Below are positions 24,694-31,908 of a stretch of DNA of 35,143 nucleotides, one piece after another. The stretch is from an uncultured Lachnospiraceae bacterium (lineage in GTDB: Bacteria; Bacillota; Clostridia; Lachnospirales; Lachnospiraceae). The position numbers were made by a program, and so were the translations under genes. The stretch spans positions 3,256 to 38,398 of the forward strand of contig CAJUQB010000048.1 in the NCBI GenBank assembly GCA_910588285.1, in the 5' to 3' direction. The notes beneath the pieces are model-generated. The model had not been told where the DNA came from and ran no database searches. It saw only the letters and a program-made list of their open reading frames with translations. Positions within the stretch are counted from its first letter, which is position 1; each line of letters starts with the position of its first letter.

Positions 24694-25230
24694 TTACGGC
24701 TTTACGGACAGCGGGATTCCCACCACAACCTCAACCACCCGGTCAGCCATGGCGGCCAAACGCTGCTGGATCCGCCCCATTGCCCGGATGTAGGCCATGG
24801 TGGCCGCATCATATTCCACACCATCCTCAAATACGTTGTTGCCCACAACAACCAGGTGTTCGGTATGCGCCCGCAGAAGCTCCACTCCTTGGACAATGGT
24901 GTCCGTTACCTGCTGCTGGGATTTGGGCTCTCCTGCCCCGAACATCTCATTGGCCGCAAGGTTGGAAAGGCACTCCAGCAGCGCCGTGCCGCCCTCCTGC
25001 TCCATCTGCCCAAGGGCCTGGTGGATGGCCGTGGGCTGCTCAATGGTGAGAAATCCCTTTCCTTCCCGCAGCTTCTTATGCCGCTCAATGCGCCGGCGGC
25101 CCTCCTCCCCGAAGGGCTGCATGGTGGCCAGGTAATACCGCTGCCCTCCTGCTGTAGTAAGAGATACGGCCAGCTCCTCCGCATAGGCAGATTTGCCGCT
25201 GCCGCTTCCTCCTGTCACCAGAATCATCAT
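24694..25230 (-). CDS. cobU: adenosylcobinamide kinase/guanylyltransferase
   Basis: A 178-residue CobU. The P-loop GGSGSGKS (7-14), the RRIERHKKLR segment with His51 (the residue guanylylated in the Salmonella enzyme) and ALLECLSNLAANEMF are intact. The usual NEVGxGIVP block near the C-terminus is replaced by GNNVFEDGVEYDAAT. A second, short CobU-like protein downstream has that block. The start lies 3 bp after the cobT stop, so coupling with cobT is likely. Confidence 0.88.
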   Translation of the reverse strand: MMILVTGGSGSGKSAYAEELAVSLTTAGGQRYYLATMQPFGEEGRRRIERHKKLREGKGFLTIEQPTAIHQALGQMEQEGGTALLECLSNLAANEMFGAGEPKSQQQVTDTIVQGVELLRAHTEHLVVVGNNVFEDGVEYDAATMAYIRAMGRIQQRLAAMADRVVEVVVGIPLSVKP

Positions 25231-25233
25231 AGG

Positions 25234-26340
25234 CTACACAAACCTCTCATAGGGCTGAATCCGGATATCGGAAAACAGCGTCCGCTTCACATATACGCTG
25301 AGTGCAATATCCAGCAGCGCCATCATCATAACTGCCCCGGTGCCCTCTCCCAGGGCCAGCTCCCCATGGATCACCGGCGCCAGCCCAAGGGCCTGGGTCA
25401 GGCGTTCTACTGCCGGCTCCCTGCCCTGATGGGAGCCGATCAGGTACTGCACTGTGCCCGGCACCAGCCGCTGGGCCAGGAGCGCTGCCGCCATGCTGAT
25501 GACGCCGTCCAGCACAATCGGTATGCGGTGGACAGCCCCGCCGATACAGACACCCGCAAGCCCTGCAATGTCCAGGCCGCCCACGGTTTCCAGAACCCGC
25601 AGGGGATCTGCCTGGTACAGCCCGTATTTGTCCACTGCCTCCTGAATTACCGCCTGCTTGCGCATAAGGCCCTGGTCGGGAAGCCCTGCGCCGCGGCCTG
25701 TGACCTCCTCTGCCCTTACGCCCAGCAGAGCTGCGGCAACTGCGCTGCTGGTGGTGGTATTGCCGATTCCCATCTCCCCGGTGGCCAATATCCGGTATCC
25801 CTGCTCCCTGCAGTCCGCAACCAGCTCCATTCCCTCCTGAATGGCTCCCAGGGCCTCCTCATGGGTCATGGCCGGCTCCAGCCGGAAATTCCTGGTGCCC
25901 CGGCGGATCTTTTTGTCCAGCACCCCTGCAATGGGCTCCCCGCAGTTGATCCCAATATCAACGGGAATCGTATCTGCACCCACCTGCCGGGCCATTTTGC
26001 ATACAGAGGAGAGCTTTCTTCCCATCTCCTCCGCCACTGCCGCCGTGACCTCCTGGCCGGACTGGCTGATGCCCTCTGCAACAATCCCATTATCCGCGCA
26101 CAGGATCAGCACTGCCTTCCTGGAAATGTCAATGTCATCCGTACCCAGAATGGCGCCGATTTGGGCAGTAATCCGTTCAAACCGTCCCAGCCCGTCCAGG
26201 GGCTTTGCCACGGAATCCCAATTGGCCAGCACCCTGCGGTAAAGCTCAGGGTCCGGCGCCTTGAGGGTACGTTTCCCGGCCAGAAGCTCTGCCAGGAGAT
26301 CAGACTGGCTGTTGTATGTGCGATTCCCGAAGCATTCCAT
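25234..26340 (-). CDS. cobT: nicotinate-nucleotide-dimethylbenzimidazole phosphoribosyltransferase
   Basis: CobT activates the lower-ligand base by phosphoribosyl transfer from nicotinate mononucleotide. The 368-residue protein has KPLDGLGRFE, CADNGIVAEGISQS, GEMGIGNTTTSSA, VLDGVISMAAALLA and the catalytic Glu332 in ELALGEGTGA. GGAGG lies 6 bases before the ATG. The start overlaps the end of cobQ by 41 bp. No bzaABCDE or bluB gene is in the window, so the base it uses cannot be said. Confidence 0.95.
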   Translation of the reverse strand: MECFGNRTYNSQSDLLAELLAGKRTLKAPDPELYRRVLANWDSVAKPLDGLGRFERITAQIGAILGTDDIDISRKAVLILCADNGIVAEGISQSGQEVTAAVAEEMGRKLSSVCKMARQVGADTIPVDIGINCGEPIAGVLDKKIRRGTRNFRLEPAMTHEEALGAIQEGMELVADCREQGYRILATGEMGIGNTTTSSAVAAALLGVRAEEVTGRGAGLPDQGLMRKQAVIQEAVDKYGLYQADPLRVLETVGGLDIAGLAGVCIGGAVHRIPIVLDGVISMAAALLAQRLVPGTVQYLIGSHQGREPAVERLTQALGLAPVIHGELALGEGTGAVMMMALLDIALSVYVKRTLFSDIRIQPYERFV

Positions 26341-27787
26341 AGATTTCCTCCATATTCAGATATGCGGACAAGGTGTCTGCCAGCTTATCATACTGGGTCT
26401 CCTTGAAGTCCTCATAATTTTCACAGGCTGCATGCTGCATATCCACGCCCTTCCTTTCCGCCAGGGCCCGAACCAGGGCAGTGGCCATTTCTCCCCGGTC
26501 AAAGATCCCATGCACGTATGTTCCGTATACGTTGGCCCTGTCTCCGGTCCAGAAGACAGGCTCCTTCTGCGCTCCCTGTTTGCTGCTGGTCTGACCCATA
26601 TGGATCTCATAGCCCCCATAGCTGCAGCCGGACAGGGGCGCAAATATGCCCTCCAGGGGCTCCACAGCCCCGTGTACCTGCCTGCGTGTTTTCTCGCTCT
26701 GCAGGCAGGTGGTGATGGGAAGCAGGCCCATGCCCTTCATGCTCCCGCCGCTCTCCATGCCCTGGGGATCGGATATACTCTCCCCCAGCATCTGGAGGCC
26801 GCCGCAGATCCCGCAGATTGGGATCCTGCCTGCCATGGCCTTCACAGCCTCCTCCAGGCCGTTCTGCCGCATCCAGGTCAGGTCGCTCATGGTGTTTTTG
26901 CTTCCCGGGAGAAAAATGATATCTGCACCCTGCAGCTGGGGCGCAGCCGTCACATAGCGCACCGACACCTCCGGAATCTGTTCAAATACATTGAAATCCG
27001 TAAAATTGGAGATCCGGGGATAGCGGATTACCGCCATATCAATGGCCCCCTGCTTTCTTCGGTCAAAACGCCCGGTCAGGCTGTCCTCATCCTCCAGGGC
27101 CAGCTCCATATAAGGGATCACCCCGATCACCGGAATGCCGCCCCGTTCCTCCAGAATATCAATTCCGGAATCCAACAGAGAGCTGTCCCCCCGGAACTTG
27201 TTGATAATCAGCCCGGTTACGCGCTTCTGCTCCTCCTCGGTAAGCAGTATCAGCGTACCGAGGAGCTGTGCGAACACACCGCCCCGATCGATATCGCCCA
27301 CCAGCAGCACCGGAGCGTCCACCAGCTGGGCCAGGCCCATATTGACGATGCAATTTTCCCGCAGGTTGACCTCTGCTGGGCTGCCCGCCCCCTCAATCAC
27401 AATAATGTCTGCCATCTCCTCCAGCTTTTGGAAGGCCCTTATGATATCCGGAATCAGCTTGCGCTTGTAAGCAAAATATTCCCGGGCACTCATGTTGCCC
27501 AGCACCTTCCCATTCACAATCACCTGGGAGCCTACGTGGTCCGTGGGCTTGAGCAAAATGGGGTTCATGCAGACCGAGGGCTTTATCCCTGCCGCCTCTG
27601 CCTGCATCACCTGGGCCCGCCCCATTTCAAGCCCTTCCTCTGTAATAAAGGAATTCAGCGCCATGTTCTGGGACTTGAAGGGCGCCACCCGATACCCGTC
27701 CCGTTTCATGAGCCTGCACAGCCCGGCCACCAGAAGGCTTTTCCCCACACCGGACATGGTTCCCTGCACCATAATGATTTTTGCCAT
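26300..27787 (-). CDS. cobQ: cobyric acid synthase
   Basis: Glutamine-dependent amidation of the b, d, e and g side chains of adenosylcobyrinate a,c-diamide (CobQ/CbiP). 495 residues: the N-terminal ATP-binding domain starts VQGTMSGVGKS (7-17) and has FKSQNMALNS and GAGSPAEVNL; the C-terminal glutamine amidotransferase has the nucleophile Cys328 (CGICGGLQMLG) and a late YGTYVHGIFD His. It lies between the ABC importer genes and cobT; upstream is the repeat array seeded by the ATPase gene. Confidence 0.96.
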   Translation of the reverse strand: MAKIIMVQGTMSGVGKSLLVAGLCRLMKRDGYRVAPFKSQNMALNSFITEEGLEMGRAQVMQAEAAGIKPSVCMNPILLKPTDHVGSQVIVNGKVLGNMSAREYFAYKRKLIPDIIRAFQKLEEMADIIVIEGAGSPAEVNLRENCIVNMGLAQLVDAPVLLVGDIDRGGVFAQLLGTLILLTEEEQKRVTGLIINKFRGDSSLLDSGIDILEERGGIPVIGVIPYMELALEDEDSLTGRFDRRKQGAIDMAVIRYPRISNFTDFNVFEQIPEVSVRYVTAAPQLQGADIIFLPGSKNTMSDLTWMRQNGLEEAVKAMAGRIPICGICGGLQMLGESISDPQGMESGGSMKGMGLLPITTCLQSEKTRRQVHGAVEPLEGIFAPLSGCSYGGYEIHMGQTSSKQGAQKEPVFWTGDRANVYGTYVHGIFDRGEMATALVRALAERKGVDMQHAACENYEDFKETQYDKLADTLSAYLNMEEIYGMLRESHIQQPV

Positions 27788-27818
27788 TTGTGTTCCAATC
27801 CTTTCTCCCTTTTGTAGT

Positions 27819-27914
27819 TACGTCATACGCCCGATCTGCCGGCAGCTCTTTGCCGGCAGCTACGTCAGGCCCCGTCCTGCCGGCAGCTATGTCAGGCTCC
27901 CGATCTGCCGGATA
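27819..27914. repeat. 27-28-bp tandem copies of the ABC ATPase 3' end
   Basis: Plus-strand units begin TACGTCATACGC (27819), TACGTCAGGCCC (27861) and TATGTCAGGCTC (27888) and end in CTGCCGGCAGC or a variant; a stray TGCCGGCAGC copy lies at 27851-27860. The third unit contains the stop (27887-27889) and last codons of the ATPase (RQIGSLT); the others are in the spacer before cobQ. GCTGCCGGCAGC-type palindromes in each unit could form small hairpins. Confidence 0.85.
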
Positions 27915-28675
27915 TATGCCAGCAGCCTGGGGTTTGCGCCGAAGCTCTCCTCCGTAATGTCAAACAGCTCCTCGAGAAAGCCGGGCACAAAAATCTCCTC
28001 CGGCTTGCCGTAGCGGGCCACATATTCCCCCTTCAGGCAGAGAATCCTGTCTGCCACAAGCTTGGCAAGCTCCAGCTCATGGAGGGACATGATCACCGTA
28101 AGGCCCTTTTTCTCCTTTAATTCCTGCAGCACAGCCATAAATTCCAGCTTGTGGCGCATGTCCAGATAGGAGGTGGGCTCGTCCAGGATGATGATTTCCG
28201 GCTCCTGGCAGATGGCCCGGGCCAGCATCACCCGCTGCCGCTGCCCGTCGCTGATCCGGCTAAAATCCTGCCCGCTGATTTCCGTCACATGTACCAGCCC
28301 CATGGCCTCATCCACAATGGCCCAGTCTGCTTTGGACAGTACGCCAAACCAGCCGGTGTAGGGATACCGGCCGGTTGCCACCACATCCCGGCAGGTCTGC
28401 ATTTCCGACCGCAGCTTCTCCGTAAAAAGCACGGACATCCGCCTGGCCAAATCCTCCCGCTTCATTTCCGAGAGAACCGCATCCTCCAGGTATACGGCCC
28501 CGCCCTGGAGTCTAAGCTGGCCTGCAATGCTTTTCAGCACCGTGGACTTTCCAGCCCCATTGGGGCCGATCAGGCACAGAATCTCTCCCCTGGGCAGTCC
28601 AATCTCAATCTCCTTAATCAGCGGCTTTTGATACCCAACGCACATTTTTTCGGTAGAAAAATAAAAATTTTTCAT
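27887..28675 (-). CDS. FecCD-type ABC transporter ATP-binding protein
   Basis: A 262-residue ATPase that drives the adjacent permease. Walker A is GPNGAGKS (37-44), the signature is ISDGQRQRVMLARAI, Walker B IIILDEPTSYLD, and the switch His is in SLHELELA. It belongs to the siderophore/heme/B12 importer class (FhuC/BtuD-like). The ATG at 28675 has AAGGGGG close upstream and is 2 bp from the permease stop; the reading frame stays open to 29140 but that part is a shadow of the permease gene. Lies under the cobalamin riboswitch, so corrinoid, a precursor or cobalt-chelate is a likely cargo. Confidence 0.92.
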   Translation of the reverse strand: MKNFYFSTEKMCVGYQKPLIKEIEIGLPRGEILCLIGPNGAGKSTVLKSIAGQLRLQGGAVYLEDAVLSEMKREDLARRMSVLFTEKLRSEMQTCRDVVATGRYPYTGWFGVLSKADWAIVDEAMGLVHVTEISGQDFSRISDGQRQRVMLARAICQEPEIIILDEPTSYLDMRHKLEFMAVLQELKEKKGLTVIMSLHELELAKLVADRILCLKGEYVARYGKPEEIFVPGFLEELFDITEESFGANPRLLAYIRQIGSLT

Positions 28676-28677
28676 GA

Positions 28678-29694
28678 TCAGCCCCCTTTTTTCCGTTTCA
28701 CCATGACCCAGAGCACCACAGGGGCGCCGAAAATGGCAGTCACCGTGCTGATACTCAGCTCTGTGGGGGCCAGCAGCATCCGGCAGAGCAAATCGCAGAA
28801 CAGACAGAACACACTGCCCCCCAGGAAGCAGGCCGGTATCATCCAGATCGGCGCTGCGGTTCCCAGAAGCTTTTTCACCAGATGGGGAGTGGCAATGCCA
28901 ACAAAGGAGATGGGGCCGGCAAAGGCGACAATGCATGCGGATAAAATGCTGGACAGCAGCACAATGCCCACCCGCAGCAGCCGCAGGTTTACGCCTACAT
29001 TCTGTGCATAGGCCTCCCCCATCATGTAGGCCCCAAGGGGCTTGGACAGCAGGAAGACAATCAGAGCCGTCACAAACACCACCGCTGCCATCACCCTGAC
29101 ATTTTCCCAGGTCGTTCCGGAAAAGCTTCCCATGGACCAATTGTGGAGATTCACGATATCCGCGTCCTCAGCAAAGGTCACCACCAGCTCTGTCACTGCC
29201 GAGCAGATATAGCCGATCATAACGCCGCTGACCACCAGCATGGACATGCTGCGGATCCGGCGGGACACCAGAAGCACAAAGCCCATGGAAATCATGGCCC
29301 CCACAAAGGCCGCCAGAATCATATCAATGGAGGTTACCCGGACGGAGCGTCCCAGAAAGAACACCATAACGAGGGCCACCACCATCTTGGCTCCGGAGGA
29401 AATCCCCAGCACAAAGGGGCCTGCAATGGGATTGTTGAAAAAGGTCTGCAGAAGATATCCCGCAAGGGCCAGTGCACCGCCAAGGATGAAGACCGCCGTA
29501 GCCCTGGGCAGGCGGATATCCAGCAAAATGCGCATAGCCGTCTCATCCCCGCCCTGCCCGGACAGGGTTCCTGCAAGCTCCAACAGCCCAATCCGGACTG
29601 TCCCAATGCAGATATTCAGTATGTAGCATACAACGGCGCACACCCCCAGCACGAGAAACGCCGCAAAATACCGGTATTTTCTGTTTTCCTGCAT
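28678..29694 (-). CDS. FecCD-type ABC transporter permease
   Basis: A 338-residue membrane protein of the BtuC/FecCD family with about 9-10 hydrophobic helices. Landmarks: RLPRATAVFILGGALALAGYLLQTFFNNPIAGPFVLGISSGAK near 60-105, a central SGVMIGYICSAVTELVV, and the coupling region GPISFVGIATPHLVKKLLG followed by LAPTELSISTVTAIFGAPVVLWVM. It pairs with the lipoprotein upstream and the ATPase downstream (2 bp gap). Cargo inferred as for the ATPase. Confidence 0.93.
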   Translation of the reverse strand: MQENRKYRYFAAFLVLGVCAVVCYILNICIGTVRIGLLELAGTLSGQGGDETAMRILLDIRLPRATAVFILGGALALAGYLLQTFFNNPIAGPFVLGISSGAKMVVALVMVFFLGRSVRVTSIDMILAAFVGAMISMGFVLLVSRRIRSMSMLVVSGVMIGYICSAVTELVVTFAEDADIVNLHNWSMGSFSGTTWENVRVMAAVVFVTALIVFLLSKPLGAYMMGEAYAQNVGVNLRLLRVGIVLLSSILSACIVAFAGPISFVGIATPHLVKKLLGTAAPIWMIPACFLGGSVFCLFCDLLCRMLLAPTELSISTVTAIFGAPVVLWVMVKRKKGG

Positions 29695-29704
29695 ACAGAG
29701 TCTC

Positions 29705-30898
29705 CTATTCCAGATGAAACAGATAATTCATGCCTTCCTTTTTCCCATGAAGCATCCCATGAATATCCTCCGTCAGATACCCGGCCGCCAAGGGCTGCTG
29801 GTACATGTCATTGGTGGTGCACCAGACATTTCCCTCCTTCACCGCCTTAAAATCCGCCAGGGGCGCGCACTTGTCAAGAAGCTCGCTGACACTTGTGATT
29901 CCGCCGTCAATGGCACTGTTGTAAATCAGAAAATCCGCGTCCTTTGCGCCTGCATAAAATTCCTCCACCTGCATATTCACAGTGGAACGCCTGGTATTCG
30001 GGTCCCCAAGATCTTCAAAAATGTAAGCGCCGCCTGCAAGCTCAATCATTTTCGGCACATAATCCGAGGACTGCCGCACCTGTACCAGCCCGTTGGAGGT
30101 AATAAAAAAGAATGCCACCCTCTGTCCGGTCCCTGCCTCTGCCGTTACCCGCTCCAGGATCTTGGACTGCGCTTCAAAAATATCCTCTGCAGCCTCCTCC
30201 CTGCCCAGAAGAGTGCCGTAGAATTTGATCCATTCCACCCGGCCCAGGGGATGCGTCTCATAGCTGGAATAGTCGATCATCACCGGAACGTCAAATTCCT
30301 CCAGCTTTTCCACCACCTCGGGCGCATGGGAAATCATGGTATTTTCAATGGCCAGCCGGCAGCCCTTAGAAACGATCAGCTCATAGTCCGGCTTGCTGTA
30401 TTTGCCTGCATAGAGGATGTCGCCTTTGGCCATGGCATCCTTCGCCGCCTGGATATACCAGCCCTCCTCCTTCTGCCCGGAAAATGTAACCCGGTCCAAA
30501 GCATCCAATTCACTGAACATATTCATGGCCGGAGTGGCCACCAGGTAGACATCCGACAGGGGCTGGCGAATTGCAACTATGCCCTCCTCCAGGCTCCTGG
30601 GGACCTCCCTGTCCTCCGGAATCAGCAGGAAGCGCCGGTTATCCATGACTGTAGTCAGCATGGTATAGCCGCCCTCATAGTAATCCACGGTAAAATTTTC
30701 TGCATAGGAAAGCTCCATGCTGCCCGCATAAACCAATTCCCCGGATTTTGGCCCATCTGCCTTAGGCCCTTGCGGCCCTTCTGCTCCTTCCTGCCCGTTC
30801 ACAGGCAGGCTTTGCAAATGGGAGGAAGGACTCCCGCAGCCCAAAAGCCCCAGCAGCCCTGCCAAAAGCAACATTGTCCATCTCTTTTTTCTGCTCAT
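29705..30898 (-). CDS. ABC transporter substrate-binding lipoprotein (BtuF/FepB fold)
   Basis: A 397-residue lipoprotein with basic residues, a hydrophobic core and a lipobox ending at Cys21 (LLGLLGC). After a Gly/Pro-rich linker (about 28-55) comes a two-lobed periplasmic-binding-protein type 2 fold: DVYLVATPAMNMFSELDALDRV in lobe 1, PVMIDYSSYETHPLGRVEWIKFYGTLLG before the long connecting helix, and a C-terminal lobe with LIYNSAI and YLTEDIHGMLH. ATG 30898 has GAGGG at 5 bases; ATG 30910, overlapping the previous stop as ATGA, is equally possible. Ligand not readable from sequence; riboswitch control points to corrinoid, tetrapyrrole or cobalt. Confidence 0.85.
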   Translation of the reverse strand: MSRKKRWTMLLLAGLLGLLGCGSPSSHLQSLPVNGQEGAEGPQGPKADGPKSGELVYAGSMELSYAENFTVDYYEGGYTMLTTVMDNRRFLLIPEDREVPRSLEEGIVAIRQPLSDVYLVATPAMNMFSELDALDRVTFSGQKEEGWYIQAAKDAMAKGDILYAGKYSKPDYELIVSKGCRLAIENTMISHAPEVVEKLEEFDVPVMIDYSSYETHPLGRVEWIKFYGTLLGREEAAEDIFEAQSKILERVTAEAGTGQRVAFFFITSNGLVQVRQSSDYVPKMIELAGGAYIFEDLGDPNTRRSTVNMQVEEFYAGAKDADFLIYNSAIDGGITSVSELLDKCAPLADFKAVKEGNVWCTTNDMYQQPLAAGYLTEDIHGMLHGKKEGMNYLFHLE

Positions 30899-30906
30899 GG
30901 TATCCC

Positions 30907-31845
30907 TCATGCATCTCTTATGGTGTCAAAATGGAAGATAATCGTGTATTCCACCTCATGGGGGGTGCTCATGGCCAGGGTATCGCCGATCACCTCCATA
31001 GGCGCATCAAAGTATGGAACCGGAATCTCAAATACCGAATCCCCGTCCTGGTTGACGGGAAGGTATTTCTCCCCGTCAACCAGCATGTAGTCATAGTTGG
31101 GGCTGTTCCACTGGATACGCGCCGTGGCCTTCCCCTCTGACACCTGCAGGGATGCCGGGGAGAGAATCCTGGCTCTTCCGGTCCCGCCCTCCATGGTAAC
31201 CTCAATGCTGTAGGCGCCGTCCGCAAGCTCCAAAAGCTCCTGGCTCTGACTGGCTGCCTCTGTCAATACCGGATTGGAAACCTTCACCTTATGGTCATAC
31301 CACTTTCCCTTTTTTCCGATCAGTGCAAGGTCAAATTCCACATCCAGGGCCGGAACCGGGATATCAAAGCCATAGACCTCCTCTGTCCAGCCGTCGCTGT
31401 AGGTAACGGTATCCACAGTGGGCTCCAGAAGCCGGGCCCCCTCCTTCGCCGCATCTGCGGCCAGCCCCGGATAGAGATTCACGATATTCTTGGACTGGAG
31501 GGAAACGTGGATAGTCATCTGCCCGTCCTTCACCGTCAGCGTCCCAATACCTTCATATGCCTCATTGACCCGGAACATACTGCTGTCCGTGGAAAATTCT
31601 GCGGTGTAGGTGCCGTCCGAAGGTACGGCTGCATCCGCCGCGTTCTCTGACGGGCCCTGCCCGGTATTTGCCTGCTCTGCCCTGCTCCCCTTGTTCTCTT
31701 CCTGCTCCGGCAGCTCTGTCTGTGCCTGCCCGGCCCCGGCGCTGTCCCCAGAAGCCTGCTGTCCCTCATTCTTCCCTGCGCAGCCGCCTAAGAGCAGCGC
31801 TGCCAGCAGCAGCGCAGGCACGATCCTGTAATTTTTCCTTTTCAT
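30907..31845 (-). CDS. lipoprotein with two NEAT-like domains
   Basis: A 312-residue putative surface lipoprotein: signal peptide with lipobox ending at Cys22 (LLLGGC), a Gln/Glu/Gly-rich spacer (23-75) and two beta-rich domains. Domain 1 (about 77-190) starts DGTYTAEFS and has LTVKDGQMTIHVSL; domain 2 (about 208-307) starts DGAYSIEVT, has LQVSEGKATARIQW, NYDYMLVDGEKYLP, a FEIPVPYFDAPM strand and ends EVEYTIIFHFD. This order of strands is like the NEAT heme-binding domain, but I cannot confirm it without a profile search. Position between cbiK and the importer suggests it hands a tetrapyrrole or metal complex to the binding protein. ATG 31845 is chosen because it starts the signal peptide; its ribosome site is weak, and ATG 31863 is an alternative. 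Confidence 0.7.
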   Translation of the reverse strand: MKRKNYRIVPALLLAALLLGGCAGKNEGQQASGDSAGAGQAQTELPEQEENKGSRAEQANTGQGPSENAADAAVPSDGTYTAEFSTDSSMFRVNEAYEGIGTLTVKDGQMTIHVSLQSKNIVNLYPGLAADAAKEGARLLEPTVDTVTYSDGWTEEVYGFDIPVPALDVEFDLALIGKKGKWYDHKVKVSNPVLTEAASQSQELLELADGAYSIEVTMEGGTGRARILSPASLQVSEGKATARIQWNSPNYDYMLVDGEKYLPVNQDGDSVFEIPVPYFDAPMEVIGDTLAMSTPHEVEYTIIFHFDTIRDA

Positions 31846-31908
31846 AGCATTCTGACTTCCCATCTTGTTTTGCTTTTGCTTTGACCTGAAATCCATTGGG
31901 AATCCATA

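Noticed and set aside
24619..27817. Very long plus-strand open frames (595 and 518 codons) opposite cobS, cobU, cobT and cobQ
   Set aside because: They are antisense to well-identified genes, have no ribosome sites or recognisable domains, and arise from the GC-rich codon use of the real genes.
28676..29140. N-terminal extension of the ABC ATPase frame
   Set aside because: It overlaps the permease gene in another frame; the ATG at 28675 with its own ribosome site gives the normal protein.
29714..31090. Plus-strand open frame of 458 codons opposite the binding protein and lipoprotein
   Set aside because: Shadow of two real genes; no family features.
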